Positions 29,154 to 37,185 of a stretch of DNA of 64,000 nucleotides are shown in pieces. Source of the DNA: Flammeovirgaceae bacterium BBD 1991-12 (GTDB lineage: Bacteria > Bacteroidota > Bacteroidia > Cytophagales > Cyclobacteriaceae). Where the stretch lies: positions 1 through 64,000 of the forward strand of contig LYSV01000024.1 in NCBI GenBank assembly GCA_001657315.1. The letters are read 5' to 3'. The translations under genes and the position numbers were made by a program. Positions within the stretch are counted from its first letter, which is position 1, and every line of letters begins with the position of its first letter. The notes under the pieces were generated by a model. The model saw only the letters and a program-made list of their open reading frames with translations. It ran no database searches and had not been told where the DNA came from.

Positions 29154-29744
29154 ATGGACAGAAAAATAGTTTTACTCTACAGTGATGAAGAAATAGAAGA
29201 GGGCCTGAAAGGCAGCAACGAGGAAATTTTTGAATACCTGTTCAAAACACTTTTTCCTCCGCTGGTGAATTACGCCCTTTGTTTTCTTAGTGAAAGAGAA
29301 CTGGCGAAAGAAGTTGTACAGGAATGTTTCATCGCCATTTGGAACCGGCGTAACTCCCTGAAGATCACTACATCCATAACCTCATATTTGTACACCGCCA
29401 TCCGTAACAGATGTATCAATCATTTAAAAAGTAAATACCATCAGCACAGGGAAGCGACAGAACATGAGGAGGATAAGATGATCTCAGATGCCAGGACAGA
29501 TGATATACTGCATGAAAGTGACCTCTCTACGATTCTGCAACAATCCATTGCTGGTTTGAGTGAAAAGACACGTATATTCTTCAACCTTAGTCGCGAAAAT
29601 GAGTTGAGCTACAGGGAAATCAGTGAAAAGATGTCTGTTTCAGTCAAAACAGTGGAATTCCATATCTCTTCTGCCTTAAAACAGATCAGGGAAGACCTGC
29701 AAAGGTATTGGCATCTGCCTGTTATTGTAATTGTTTTTCTGTAA
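29154..29744 (+). CDS. ECF RNA polymerase sigma factor, FecI-like
   Basis: The 196-residue protein has region 2 (VNYALCFLSERELAKEVVQECFIAIWNRR, about residues 35-65) and region 4 with a helix-turn-helix (LSYREISEKMSVSVKTVEFHI, about 155-175). This is the RNA polymerase sigma-70, Bacteroides-expansion type. Such factors switch on adjacent TonB-receptor genes when the anti-sigma factor is relieved. The FecR-like gene follows after 131 nt. The neighbourhood makes the receptor at 30939-33539 the probable target. Confidence 0.92.
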   Translation: MDRKIVLLYSDEEIEEGLKGSNEEIFEYLFKTLFPPLVNYALCFLSERELAKEVVQECFIAIWNRRNSLKITTSITSYLYTAIRNRCINHLKSKYHQHREATEHEEDKMISDARTDDILHESDLSTILQQSIAGLSEKTRIFFNLSRENELSYREISEKMSVSVKTVEFHISSALKQIREDLQRYWHLPVIVIVFL

Positions 29745-29875
29745 ATCCTTTTTTAAATCCCTGACTATCAAACCCTTTTGATTTTTTTGAAAAAAATTCA
29801 GCTTATTTTTTAGGGTAGCGTACCTTCTTCTTGTCATGATGAGTAAAGGCCGGTATTGACAATAAAGCCATACTT

Positions 29876-30889
29876 ATGAATGACAAGATAACCATCGATA
29901 TATTACTGAAATATCTATCCGGAAGACTGGATGTCCATGAAGCTGAAAAAGTATCCCGATGGATTGATGCATCAGACGAAAATCAGGCCCGTTTCAGAGA
30001 GCTGAAACAGGCCTGGGAGCAGCAAGACCTTTCAGGGCAGGGGTTTTCTTCGGATGAAATTGAAAGGTCATGGCAAAAGGTACGCAGCGAGACTGTGGCC
30101 AAAACCCAGGATCCGTCCGGAGATGTTTCTCCAGGAGGACGTATTATAATGTTTTCACTTTTGCAAAAGGTAGCCGCAGTGCTACTGGTAGGTTTAGTCA
30201 TAGGATATGCGGTTAACACTTATTTCAACTCACTGGAAAAGCCCGCACATCTTGTTCAGACCACCGAGACCGGAAAACGAGAAGTGCTGTTGGCCGATGG
30301 TACAAAAGTCTGGCTAAACAAATCAAGTTCTCTGGACTATGATGATGATTTCAATACGGTCGAACGCGTGGTTCACCTTCAGGGTGAAGCGTATTTCGAA
30401 GTAGCAAAGGACCCTTCCAGGCCATTTGTCATTCATTCCGGAGATATGGCAGTACAGGTGCTGGGTACTTCATTCAACGTTGATAATCGTACCAATGGTG
30501 ATAAGCATCTGGTTACAGTAACTTCCGGTAAGGTAGCTGTGTATGATCAGAACGATTCTCTGAATCGGGTTGACCTGGTCAGGGGTGAGGTAGCCGAATT
30601 CGGAAGAACTACCAGAAAGATCATCAAAACCGAAAACCGTAACCTGAATTTCCTGGCATGGAAAACGGGTAAGTTGGTCTTTGAAAACAGCTCTCTGCAA
30701 TCCACACTTGTTACTTTGGAAGATCACTTCAATACCCGTTTTGTGATCCCTGAGGATATTATGGATGACTATCGGTTCAACGCAAGTTTTGACAATCAGC
30801 CTCTTGAAGAGATATTAATGGTGATGGAGGTTTCACTGGGCCTCGAGTTTGAATCCGGGGAAGGTCATGTTTCCGTCAAAATCCGATAA
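29876..30889 (+). CDS. FecR-like anti-sigma factor
   Basis: This 337-residue inner-membrane protein has a short cytoplasmic part that would hold the sigma factor, and a single membrane helix at about residues 92-112 (MFSLLQKVAAVLLVGLVIGY). A periplasmic FecR domain runs from about 120 to 230 (EVLLADGTKVWLNKSSSLDY, LQGEAYFEVAKDPSRPFVI). The C-terminal DUF4974/STN-like domain starts near residue 265. It would sense the ligand-loaded TonB receptor through the receptor's N-terminal signalling domain. It lies between the sigma and receptor genes, the standard order. Confidence 0.93.
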   Translation: MNDKITIDILLKYLSGRLDVHEAEKVSRWIDASDENQARFRELKQAWEQQDLSGQGFSSDEIERSWQKVRSETVAKTQDPSGDVSPGGRIIMFSLLQKVAAVLLVGLVIGYAVNTYFNSLEKPAHLVQTTETGKREVLLADGTKVWLNKSSSLDYDDDFNTVERVVHLQGEAYFEVAKDPSRPFVIHSGDMAVQVLGTSFNVDNRTNGDKHLVTVTSGKVAVYDQNDSLNRVDLVRGEVAEFGRTTRKIIKTENRNLNFLAWKTGKLVFENSSLQSTLVTLEDHFNTRFVIPEDIMDDYRFNASFDNQPLEEILMVMEVSLGLEFESGEGHVSVKIR

Positions 30890-30938
30890 ACCAACCTCTT
30901 ATCAACTTTAATCATAACTGGAACAAAATTACATTAAC

Positions 30939-33539
30939 ATGAGGAGAGTATGTATCTACAGTATTCTGTTGATCCTGATGCTGTCAGGCAGGATAAATGC
31001 CCAGCAAAATAAAGATATGCTGGACCAGAAGGTCCGGATTGAAAGAACTGAGGGCACTATCCTCGAATTTCTCCGTGACCTGGAGAAACTGGAAAACCTC
31101 AGCTTTTCATACGACGAACGGAATATCCCAACCAAAACCGTCCGGGTGAAGCCTGGAAAGATGTCTGTGAAAACCTTGCTGGAGCTCCTTTTCGAGGGGA
31201 CCGGGATACGGTTCAGGTCGCTCGGTAAGCAAATCGTCATTTACCCGGGTGAGTCACGTAAAAAAACTACGCTCAATGGGAAGATCAGGAGTGCGGCAGA
31301 CGGTGAATATCTGCCCGGCGCCACTGTTTATATAAGGGAGCTGCAGGCAGGTGTTGCGGCCAATGCCTATGGCTTTTATTCCATTACCGTTCCGCCGGGA
31401 GAGTATACATTCGTGTATTCCTTCATAGGTTACCAGACTCATGAGCAGACGGTAAATATGGTTACCAACCTGTCTATGGATATCGAGCTTTCAGAAAGCA
31501 TTGAGCGCCTGGATGAGATCGTGGTTTTGGCGGAAAAAGCCAATGAAAACATTGTTAATACACAGGTGAGCAGGCATAGCATAGAGATGCAACAGATCAG
31601 GTCTATGCCAGCGCTGGGAGGTGAGGTGGATGTCCTGAAAGGCATTCAGTTTCTGCCGGGTATCCAATCCGCCAATGAAGGGACCACAGGATTTTCAGTG
31701 CGTGGTGGAAGCTATGATCAGAACCTGATCCTGCTGGATGAAGCGCTGGTCTACAACCCGTCACATGCTGTGGGAATTTTTTCTGTATTCAACCCTGATG
31801 TGATCAAAGATGTGCAGGTCTATAAGGGCGGTATCCCGGCGCGTTACGGGGGGCGGCTATCATCCGTAATAGACATTAAGATGAAAGAAGGGAATGACAA
31901 GGCGTTAGCCATTACAGGGTCTGTAGGCGTGGTGGGCAGTCGCTTGACAGTGGAAAGTCCCATTGGTAAGAACGTCTCCGTACTACTGTCGGGCAGGTAT
32001 GGCTATGTAGGGCAGACCGCCAAAAAGTTCGCAGACTGGGCGAATGTAGAGAGTTATGATCAAAATGCGGAGGTCGATTTTTATGATCTTAACGCCAAGG
32101 TAAATATCAAATTAAGTGATAAGGACCACCTTTATTTCTCTACCTACACGGGTGACGATCATTTTAAGAATGACGTGGTGTTTGCAGATAATACACTGGA
32201 CTGGGGAAATCAAACAGCCACAGTGCGCTGGAACCGTTCGTTTGGCCCGAAGTTGTTCGGAAATCTCACTTTTGTTTACAGTGATTTTGATTACGCCTAC
32301 ATTGAGAACAATGACATCCGTAATTACAGGTGGACGGCAAATTTCCAGCAAAGAGGAGCCAAGCTGGATTTTGATTACTTTGTTTCCCCAAAACATGAAC
32401 TGAACTTCGGATTCGCTGTAACGGATCACGATTTTGCCCCGGGTAGCATCAGACCCAACAACGAAAATTCGATCATCGATCCCTTTGATCTGGATGCGAA
32501 ACAGGCTGTTGAAAGCGCACTCTATGTAAGTCATGAGCACAGGATAAGCCCACGGTTTTTGGCAAGGTATGGCCTACGGTTTTCCGGCTTTCATAACATC
32601 GGGGCCGGCACAAAATATTATTTTAACGATGACGGGGAAAACCTGTTGAGGACGGAGGAATTTGGCGAAGGAGAAGTGATGAATGAATATTTTCGCCAGG
32701 CTCCCAGGGCGAGCCTGACCTATATCATTGATGACAAAAACTCTGTTAAGGCCTCATATAACCGGACATATCAATACCTGCACCTGGTCACCAATTCATC
32801 AGTAGGTTTGCCTACAGATGTGTGGCTGCCTGTAGATAACAACATCAAGCCAAGGGAGGCGGACCAGGTCGCTCTGGGATATTTCAGGAATTTGAAGGAA
32901 AATACACTCAGATTCTCTGCCGAAACTTACTATAAACGTTTTAATAATGTCATAGACTACAAGGATAATGCTGACCTGTTCCTGAACAATAACGTAGAAA
33001 CCCAGATACGAACGGGTACAGGAGAAGCTTATGGTATTGAATTTCTTCTGGAAAAAAGAAAAGGCCGCTGGAATGGATGGACCAGCTATACCCTTTCCCG
33101 GGTAACACAGCAAATTGAAGGGGTAAATCAGGGTAAAGAATATGCCCCCAGGTATGATAAAAGACATAACCTGTCAGTTGTGGTCAGCTATGACCTGAAT
33201 AAGAAATGGCAACTGGCGGCAAACTATGCCTATATCTCGGGGGGTGGAATTACTGTGCCCCTTGGATTTTACAATTCAGCGGGTCGTCCGTACAATTACT
33301 ATTCTGAACGTAATGCCTACCGACTTCCGGCCTACCACCAGTTAAATATTTCGGGGACTTATAAGCTCCGGCCAAAAGGCAGGTGGAAAAGTGAACTGGT
33401 ACTGGGCATTACGAATGTTTATGATCGCAGAAACTATTTCTCCTTTTATGTGAACCATCAGGAAAACGCCAGAACACGCGTTTTTAAATCATACCTGTTT
33501 GGTCTGATGCCTTCTGTTAACTACAATTTTAAACTTTAG
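30939..33539 (+). CDS. TonB-dependent receptor with STN signalling domain
   Basis: The 866-residue outer-membrane receptor has a signal peptide (cut after INAQ). An STN domain spans about residues 25-110 (EGTILEFLRDLEKL), and a carboxypeptidase-regulatory-like domain about 112-200 (LPGATVYIRELQAG, GFYSITVPPGEYTF). The plug (SVRGGSYDQNLILLDEALVYN) and a 22-strand type barrel follow, ending in PSVNYNFKL with a hydrophobic last residue. The STN domain fits regulation by the upstream FecI/FecR pair. No SusD-like gene follows; a DUF4249 lipoprotein does instead. The ligand is unknown. Confidence 0.93.
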   Translation: MRRVCIYSILLILMLSGRINAQQNKDMLDQKVRIERTEGTILEFLRDLEKLENLSFSYDERNIPTKTVRVKPGKMSVKTLLELLFEGTGIRFRSLGKQIVIYPGESRKKTTLNGKIRSAADGEYLPGATVYIRELQAGVAANAYGFYSITVPPGEYTFVYSFIGYQTHEQTVNMVTNLSMDIELSESIERLDEIVVLAEKANENIVNTQVSRHSIEMQQIRSMPALGGEVDVLKGIQFLPGIQSANEGTTGFSVRGGSYDQNLILLDEALVYNPSHAVGIFSVFNPDVIKDVQVYKGGIPARYGGRLSSVIDIKMKEGNDKALAITGSVGVVGSRLTVESPIGKNVSVLLSGRYGYVGQTAKKFADWANVESYDQNAEVDFYDLNAKVNIKLSDKDHLYFSTYTGDDHFKNDVVFADNTLDWGNQTATVRWNRSFGPKLFGNLTFVYSDFDYAYIENNDIRNYRWTANFQQRGAKLDFDYFVSPKHELNFGFAVTDHDFAPGSIRPNNENSIIDPFDLDAKQAVESALYVSHEHRISPRFLARYGLRFSGFHNIGAGTKYYFNDDGENLLRTEEFGEGEVMNEYFRQAPRASLTYIIDDKNSVKASYNRTYQYLHLVTNSSVGLPTDVWLPVDNNIKPREADQVALGYFRNLKENTLRFSAETYYKRFNNVIDYKDNADLFLNNNVETQIRTGTGEAYGIEFLLEKRKGRWNGWTSYTLSRVTQQIEGVNQGKEYAPRYDKRHNLSVVVSYDLNKKWQLAANYAYISGGGITVPLGFYNSAGRPYNYYSERNAYRLPAYHQLNISGTYKLRPKGRWKSELVLGITNVYDRRNYFSFYVNHQENARTRVFKSYLFGLMPSVNYNFKL

Positions 33540-33543
33540 AAAA

Positions 33544-34518
33544 ATGAAAAAGCTAAAAACAGACAGTGTATTTACATCACTTCTGGCTTTATTATCCATA
33601 ATGTTTTCCGGGTGCCTTGAAGAGGTATCAGATGATATATTCGCCGGTGAACAGGTACTCGTCATCAACGGCATTATTACCAATGAAACAGGACCCTATT
33701 ACGTTCGTGTTACCAAAAGTAACAGTACCTTGACAGATTTTAACCAATTCGATACCAATGGAAGCAGCACACTGACCACCAGAGAAGACAGGATAGTACA
33801 CGAACCGGTTACCGATGCCCTGGTCATCATTGCAGATAATGAAGGGTACTCCGATACATTAACCCTCAGTTCACTTCCGTATGAAAATATAGCCCAGGCC
33901 GAGACATGGGGAGAATTTGGATTTTATGAAACCACAACCAGTATAATTGGAAGGCCGGGGAATAGCTATACCCTGACAGTGTTGTATAAAGGAGAGGAAT
34001 ACACAGCTGTTGCAACAATGCCCGCTGCACCTCCTCCTATCGATGAGGTTGATTTCGAAGCAAAAATACTCACCAGCGGCCAGCCAGAACCTTATCAGAT
34101 CCCCGTTATTTCTTTTGATGAACCACAGGATGAAGTGAACTTTTATCGATTTGCCTATTGGGGGTTTACCAGTGGTTTTCTTCAGGAAGGAAGCTATAAT
34201 CTTCGCACATTACTTTATGATGACGTCATCATACTGGACGACGAATTTCTGGGCCCCCGGGTGGAAAATCTGAGTTTGGACGCTGCACTGGTAGAAGGGC
34301 AGGGCCTGGATCCCTTTTTAGGGGATTCTACAGCTGTCTATAGCTATTCGCTGGAAAAAGGTGTTTTTAATTACTATGAGGATCTTCAACATCAGCTCAG
34401 AAGCGACGGCGGTGCATTCAGCCCGGCTCCGGCATCTCCCCGAAACAATCTCAGCAATGGTGCACTGGGCCTTTGGCAGGCTTCAGCAGTTTCCCGGAGA
34501 ATAGTGCTGTCTCCCTGA
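33544..34518 (+). CDS. DUF4249 family lipoprotein
   Basis: The 324-residue product has a lipoprotein signal ending in MFSGC, followed by the DUF4249 pattern: VLVINGIITNETGPYYVRVTKS at the start, VTDALVIIADNEG, GNSYTLTVLYKGEEY, and a C-terminal PASPRNNLSNGALGLWQASAV. The gene starts 4 nt after the TonB receptor stop, so the two are one unit. DUF4249 proteins repeatedly sit beside receptors lacking SusD and are presumed to be surface partners, but no function has been shown. The next 144 nt up to 34662 have no recognised gene. Confidence 0.85.
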   Translation: MKKLKTDSVFTSLLALLSIMFSGCLEEVSDDIFAGEQVLVINGIITNETGPYYVRVTKSNSTLTDFNQFDTNGSSTLTTREDRIVHEPVTDALVIIADNEGYSDTLTLSSLPYENIAQAETWGEFGFYETTTSIIGRPGNSYTLTVLYKGEEYTAVATMPAAPPPIDEVDFEAKILTSGQPEPYQIPVISFDEPQDEVNFYRFAYWGFTSGFLQEGSYNLRTLLYDDVIILDDEFLGPRVENLSLDAALVEGQGLDPFLGDSTAVYSYSLEKGVFNYYEDLQHQLRSDGGAFSPAPASPRNNLSNGALGLWQASAVSRRIVLSP

Positions 34519-34662
34519 TTTTTCAGAGATGTCTGCAAATGCTGATCTCATACCGCCTCCGTCTGCTTCATGTAGTTTGGTGAACCTGAACCCTTACAGT
34601 ACGGCCGTTAATGATACACTGCCTGGCGTGATTTTTGTCTTTTACTAAATAAAACCAATGTC

Positions 34663-35313
34663 ATGGAAAAATTCTGTTTTTTTCTCATATCTGTTTCTAT
34701 GGTTTGTAGTGCAAAAGCACAATCAATCATAGTACGTCCGGATGGAACACACTCGATCGGGATCAATCATGGAACTACCACAACGGTCATTAATCCGGAC
34801 GGGACGCACTCGATTGGTATCAACCATGGAAATACAACGACTGTAGTCAACCCGGACGGAACCCATTCTGTCGGAGTCAGGCACGGAAGCACTAAAACAG
34901 TGATCAACCCGGATGGGATGCACTCAATTGGTATCGACCATGGAACTACCACAACAGTTGTCAGCCCATACTGGCCACGCCGGACTGGAATTCATCATGG
35001 TAGAGCCACTGGTATTGAATTGTTTTCCAGAAAGGATGATCTGGTTTCACATGCGAGACTGGATTCTTTATTTTCGATAAATTCAACGGGATACAGAGAA
35101 GAACGACTTAAGCTTAAGGTGCTGGGACGGCTGAAAATCATAAACAGGGAAGAATACCGAACATTGAAAGCTCAAAACCTGAATGATCCGTTGGAAACAA
35201 ACACAAATAAGGCAAACCGGATTTTTGATTTACATCAACAATGGAAATCAAAACAATTGACCGATGCTGAATTTTTCCTGAAGAGGCAGGAGATAATCAA
35301 TGACAACCTTTGA
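34663..35313 (+). CDS. Secreted protein with 19-residue tandem repeats and a SHOCT-like tail
   Basis: The 216-residue protein begins with a signal peptide (cut after AKAQ). Residues 23-98 hold four 19-residue repeats of the form NPDGTHSIGINHGTTTTVV with only a few substitutions, plus a degenerate fifth copy to about residue 117. The C-terminal part (about 125-216) is helical and ends with a SHOCT-like segment (LHQQWKSKQLTDAEFFLKRQ). The repeat resembles short beta-strand hairpins with His, Asp and Thr at fixed positions, which could bind metal or form a beta-roll. I do not recognise the family and cannot assign a role. Confidence 0.75.
   Translation: MEKFCFFLISVSMVCSAKAQSIIVRPDGTHSIGINHGTTTTVINPDGTHSIGINHGNTTTVVNPDGTHSVGVRHGSTKTVINPDGMHSIGIDHGTTTTVVSPYWPRRTGIHHGRATGIELFSRKDDLVSHARLDSLFSINSTGYREERLKLKVLGRLKIINREEYRTLKAQNLNDPLETNTNKANRIFDLHQQWKSKQLTDAEFFLKRQEIINDNL
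34729..35013 (+). repeat. Four to five 57-nt in-frame tandem repeats
   Basis: The repeats encode the 19-residue units of the secreted protein. Asp codons occur exactly 57 nt apart (residues 27, 46, 65, 84). The copies are close at both DNA and protein level, so copy number could change by slippage or recombination. Confidence 0.8.
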
Positions 35314-35458
35314 TGGTGATGGTTCCTGCGCTTAGTAAAACCATAATATTTACATTAATAATTAGTATGCCCTGAATACTTTGATGCTATAGGCGGATCT
35401 CTCCGAATATTAAATGCCTATGCAGGTGCTGTAGCTTTGCTAGCTTAGGTTTCTGTGA

Positions 35459-35722
35459 TTGAATCGATGGCGGGAAGAGCATATCACAGCCGGCAACGCC
35501 ATTACGTATGGCGATCTGGTGATGCAGTACATCAAACTGAATGAATCCAACAAACCGTTTGAGAAAATACCGCATGGGCGCTACATCAACTTTCTTTCTG
35601 ACTATCTGGCTGGTGAGAAGGGAGCTACCAAAGAAGAGGCGATCGGGGCCTGGGAGCAACTAAAAGAACTGGACATCCCTAAGGACTACGATAGGTGGGT
35701 AAAGCATACTACGAGTTACTAA
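35459..35722 (+). pseudogene. 5'-truncated remnant of a Bacteroidota SAP-like family gene
   Basis: The 87-codon frame reads WREEHITAGNAITYGDLVMQ, HGRYINFLSDYLAGEKGAT and EEAIGAWEQLKELDIPKDY. I associate this pattern with the C-terminal half of longer Bacteroidota proteins that start with a SAP-type DNA-binding motif. Only the C-terminal part is present. A stop codon lies directly upstream of the weak TTG start, and the 145 nt before it show no matching N-terminus in any frame. It is more likely a decayed remnant than a working gene. The family link is from memory and needs checking. Confidence 0.4.
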
Positions 35723-35732
35723 AACTTGACCA

Positions 35733-35978
35733 ATGTCCACGTCTTTTTGCGAGCCTCATTACAGTGCTGACTACGATCAACAAAGCACTGACAGATGTCA
35801 ATACTGTTTTACAGGTGCCAATAAAGGACTAACAGGCATCCCCGTCACTTTGCAGTGGTCATTACGCCTCTTACAGACACCAATACAGTTTTACAGATCA
35901 CCACACACTACTGACAGGCGTCAATATCATTTTTCAGACGTCAATACGCCGCTGACAGATGTCAATATCGTTTTGCAG
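35733..35978. repeat. 41-nt non-coding tandem array of alternating 21- and 20-nt half-units
   Basis: Five exact-period 41-nt units lie at 35774-35814, 35815-35855, 35856-35896, 35897-35937 and 35938-35978. Each splits into a 21-nt and a 20-nt half that both end in CAG and share TCAATA near the start. Two further half-units precede them at 35733-35773. The last unit carries ACGTCAATACGCCGCTGACAG, written here as its 21-nt half minus nothing but read as ACGTCAATACG plus CCGCTGACAG. TGACAGATGTCA, a palindrome with 2-nt centre, spans the junction in two units. A 41-nt period cannot keep a reading frame, so the array is not coding. It ends 81 nt before the gene at 36060. Confidence 0.85.
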
Positions 35979-36059
35979 AACCTTAAAATAGAAGAGGGAA
36001 AAGTTCACCTTTTGCGGAAAATTAATTTTCTTAGTTGATTAACCAAATTAATATATCCG

Positions 36060-36707
36060 ATGAATAACCGACAGGAAATGTATGTAAACATGTTCAGGGA
36101 CACTGCCAGCTTTGGCGACTCCCATGCAAACACTCTCAACCCGTACCCCTTTTTCGAGGAGCATCTCAACGAGCTCACGACCAACATCACACAGATCGAA
36201 AAGCTGGACCAGGAATCATCCATAGATATCACCGGTATAGCAGCCGACAAGGAGCGGCTGGAGGACGAGCTGGCTGCCGCTGCGGTAGGAGCCATCAGCA
36301 GGTTGAAGATGCTGTACAAAAAGGAGCAGAACCAGCAGAAGTTCAACGAGATTGACTTCACCCGCTCGCAGATAGAGCATGTACCGGACAATACGCTGAT
36401 GACCCGTGCGGCCATAGTCAGCGACCACTTGGAGGCCAGCAACGGGGCCGACCCCATGTACGGCATTACTGAAGAACGTGCCGCTACGCTGAAAACCCTG
36501 ACCGGGCAGTACCGCACAGTATTGCGCTCTCCGCAGGAGGCCATTAAGGCCCGCAAGTATACCAATGAAGATCTGCAGGGGCTCATCGACCTCACGCTGA
36601 AAGAAACTTTGAAAGAAGGCCTCGATCTGGTGATGGAGATAGCCGCAGAGGACCACCCCGACCTTTACCGGCAGTATACAGATGCCCGTAAGCTGAGTAA
36701 GGTGTAG
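36060..36707 (+). CDS. Uncharacterised helical protein (215 aa)
   Basis: This is an all-alpha, charged, cytosolic-looking protein with no signal peptide. Visible segments include RQEMYVNMFRDTASFGDSHA, ITGIAADKERLEDELAAAAVGAI (about 58-80) and TLKETLKEGLDLVMEIAAED near the C-terminus, ending in YTDARKLSKV. I believe it belongs to a Bacteroidota-specific family of about 210-residue hypothetical proteins seen in several species, but I know no domain name. The tandem array 35733-35978 lies just upstream and a strong hairpin just downstream, so the gene and array may be one unit. No function is proposed. Confidence 0.7.
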   Translation: MNNRQEMYVNMFRDTASFGDSHANTLNPYPFFEEHLNELTTNITQIEKLDQESSIDITGIAADKERLEDELAAAAVGAISRLKMLYKKEQNQQKFNEIDFTRSQIEHVPDNTLMTRAAIVSDHLEASNGADPMYGITEERAATLKTLTGQYRTVLRSPQEAIKARKYTNEDLQGLIDLTLKETLKEGLDLVMEIAAEDHPDLYRQYTDARKLSKV

Positions 36708-36719
36708 GAAAGAAGTGTT

Positions 36720-36747
36720 ACAGCCTGCCTTTTTTTTGGCAGGCTGT
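36720..36747 (+). terminator. Perfect 10-bp hairpin with T8 loop
   Basis: ACAGCCTGCC (36720-36729) pairs fully with GGCAGGCTGT (36738-36747) around a loop of eight T. It starts 13 nt after the stop of the 215-residue protein gene. The T-run is in the loop rather than after the stem, so it is an unusual terminator or an RNA-stabilising element. Confidence 0.6.
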
Positions 36748-36837
36748 CATGATTCCAAAAGTTTGGGCTTGACAAAAAGACATAATCTGAACAAAGGTTC
36801 ACTCAGGTTGGGGACTGAATTACATTCCTGTTAGGAC

Positions 36838-37038
36838 TCAGGATTTTGGCCTTCTCTCGACATTATATCTGACTTGTTTGTCTTTGAACTCTGAGATCTC
36901 ATCACTCAACTTTTTATTGGCGTTTTCCAACAACTCATTTTGAACTTTCATAATTCTCAGCAGGTCGTGAATAGCATCTAAATTCTGTAGTTGCGTATAA
37001 ACAATTTGTTCAAGGTCGGCTTTTGTATATCTTCTCAT
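36838..37038 (-). CDS. Small coiled-coil protein (66 aa)
   Basis: The product is almost entirely helical and amphipathic (RYTKADLEQIVYTQLQNL, then MKVQNELLENANKKLSDEI), with a basic tail. It may form a coiled-coil dimer. It is transcribed away from the XRE regulator gene, and a palindromic TTTAG/CTAAA operator lies 11 nt upstream of its ATG, so it probably belongs to the same regulated module. No family is recognised. Given its size, it could also be non-functional, but the AT-rich composition and the operator fit the island. Confidence 0.45.
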   Translation of the reverse strand: MRRYTKADLEQIVYTQLQNLDAIHDLLRIMKVQNELLENANKKLSDEISEFKDKQVRYNVERRPKS

Positions 37039-37048
37039 TTACTTTTTA

Positions 37049-37179
37049 TTTAGAGTATCTAAATCATAGTTTCCAGTATTGAGACCAAAGTAACTACTTT
37101 TGGGAAAAGATCAAAATTTTAGTCCAGAAATTCTAAACTATAGGTTCACTTAGTTAGATTTAGGTAACGAGAGTCTAAA
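37049..37179. promoter_or_regulatory. Three TTTAG...CTAAA operator-like inverted repeats
   Basis: Between the divergent small gene and the XRE gene there are three pairs of the same inverted motif. TTTAGAGTATCTAAA (37049-37063) is a perfect 15-nt palindrome with 3-nt centre. TTTAG 37118-37122 pairs with CTAAA 37133-37137, and TTTAG 37159-37163 with CTAAA 37175-37179. Such repeated inverted sites in a regulatory gap next to a small XRE protein gene look like an autoregulatory operator, as in controller (C) proteins of restriction-modification systems. Confidence 0.5.
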
Positions 37180-37185
37180 ATATAA

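Noticed and set aside
34519-34662. Extension of the DUF4249 protein in another frame
   Set aside because: A frame stays open for about 45 codons, but the DUF4249 C-terminus is already complete and the extra peptide matches nothing I know.
35733-35978. CRISPR array
   Set aside because: Units are directly adjacent without unique spacers, diverge along their length, and no cas gene is present.
35733-35978. Plasmid-type iterons
   Set aside because: The 20-21-nt step is suggestive, but no replication initiator gene is nearby and the context is chromosomal.
35733-36038. 101-codon frame across the tandem array
   Set aside because: The array has a 41-nt period that shifts frame each unit, so the peptide shows no matching repeat and resembles no protein.
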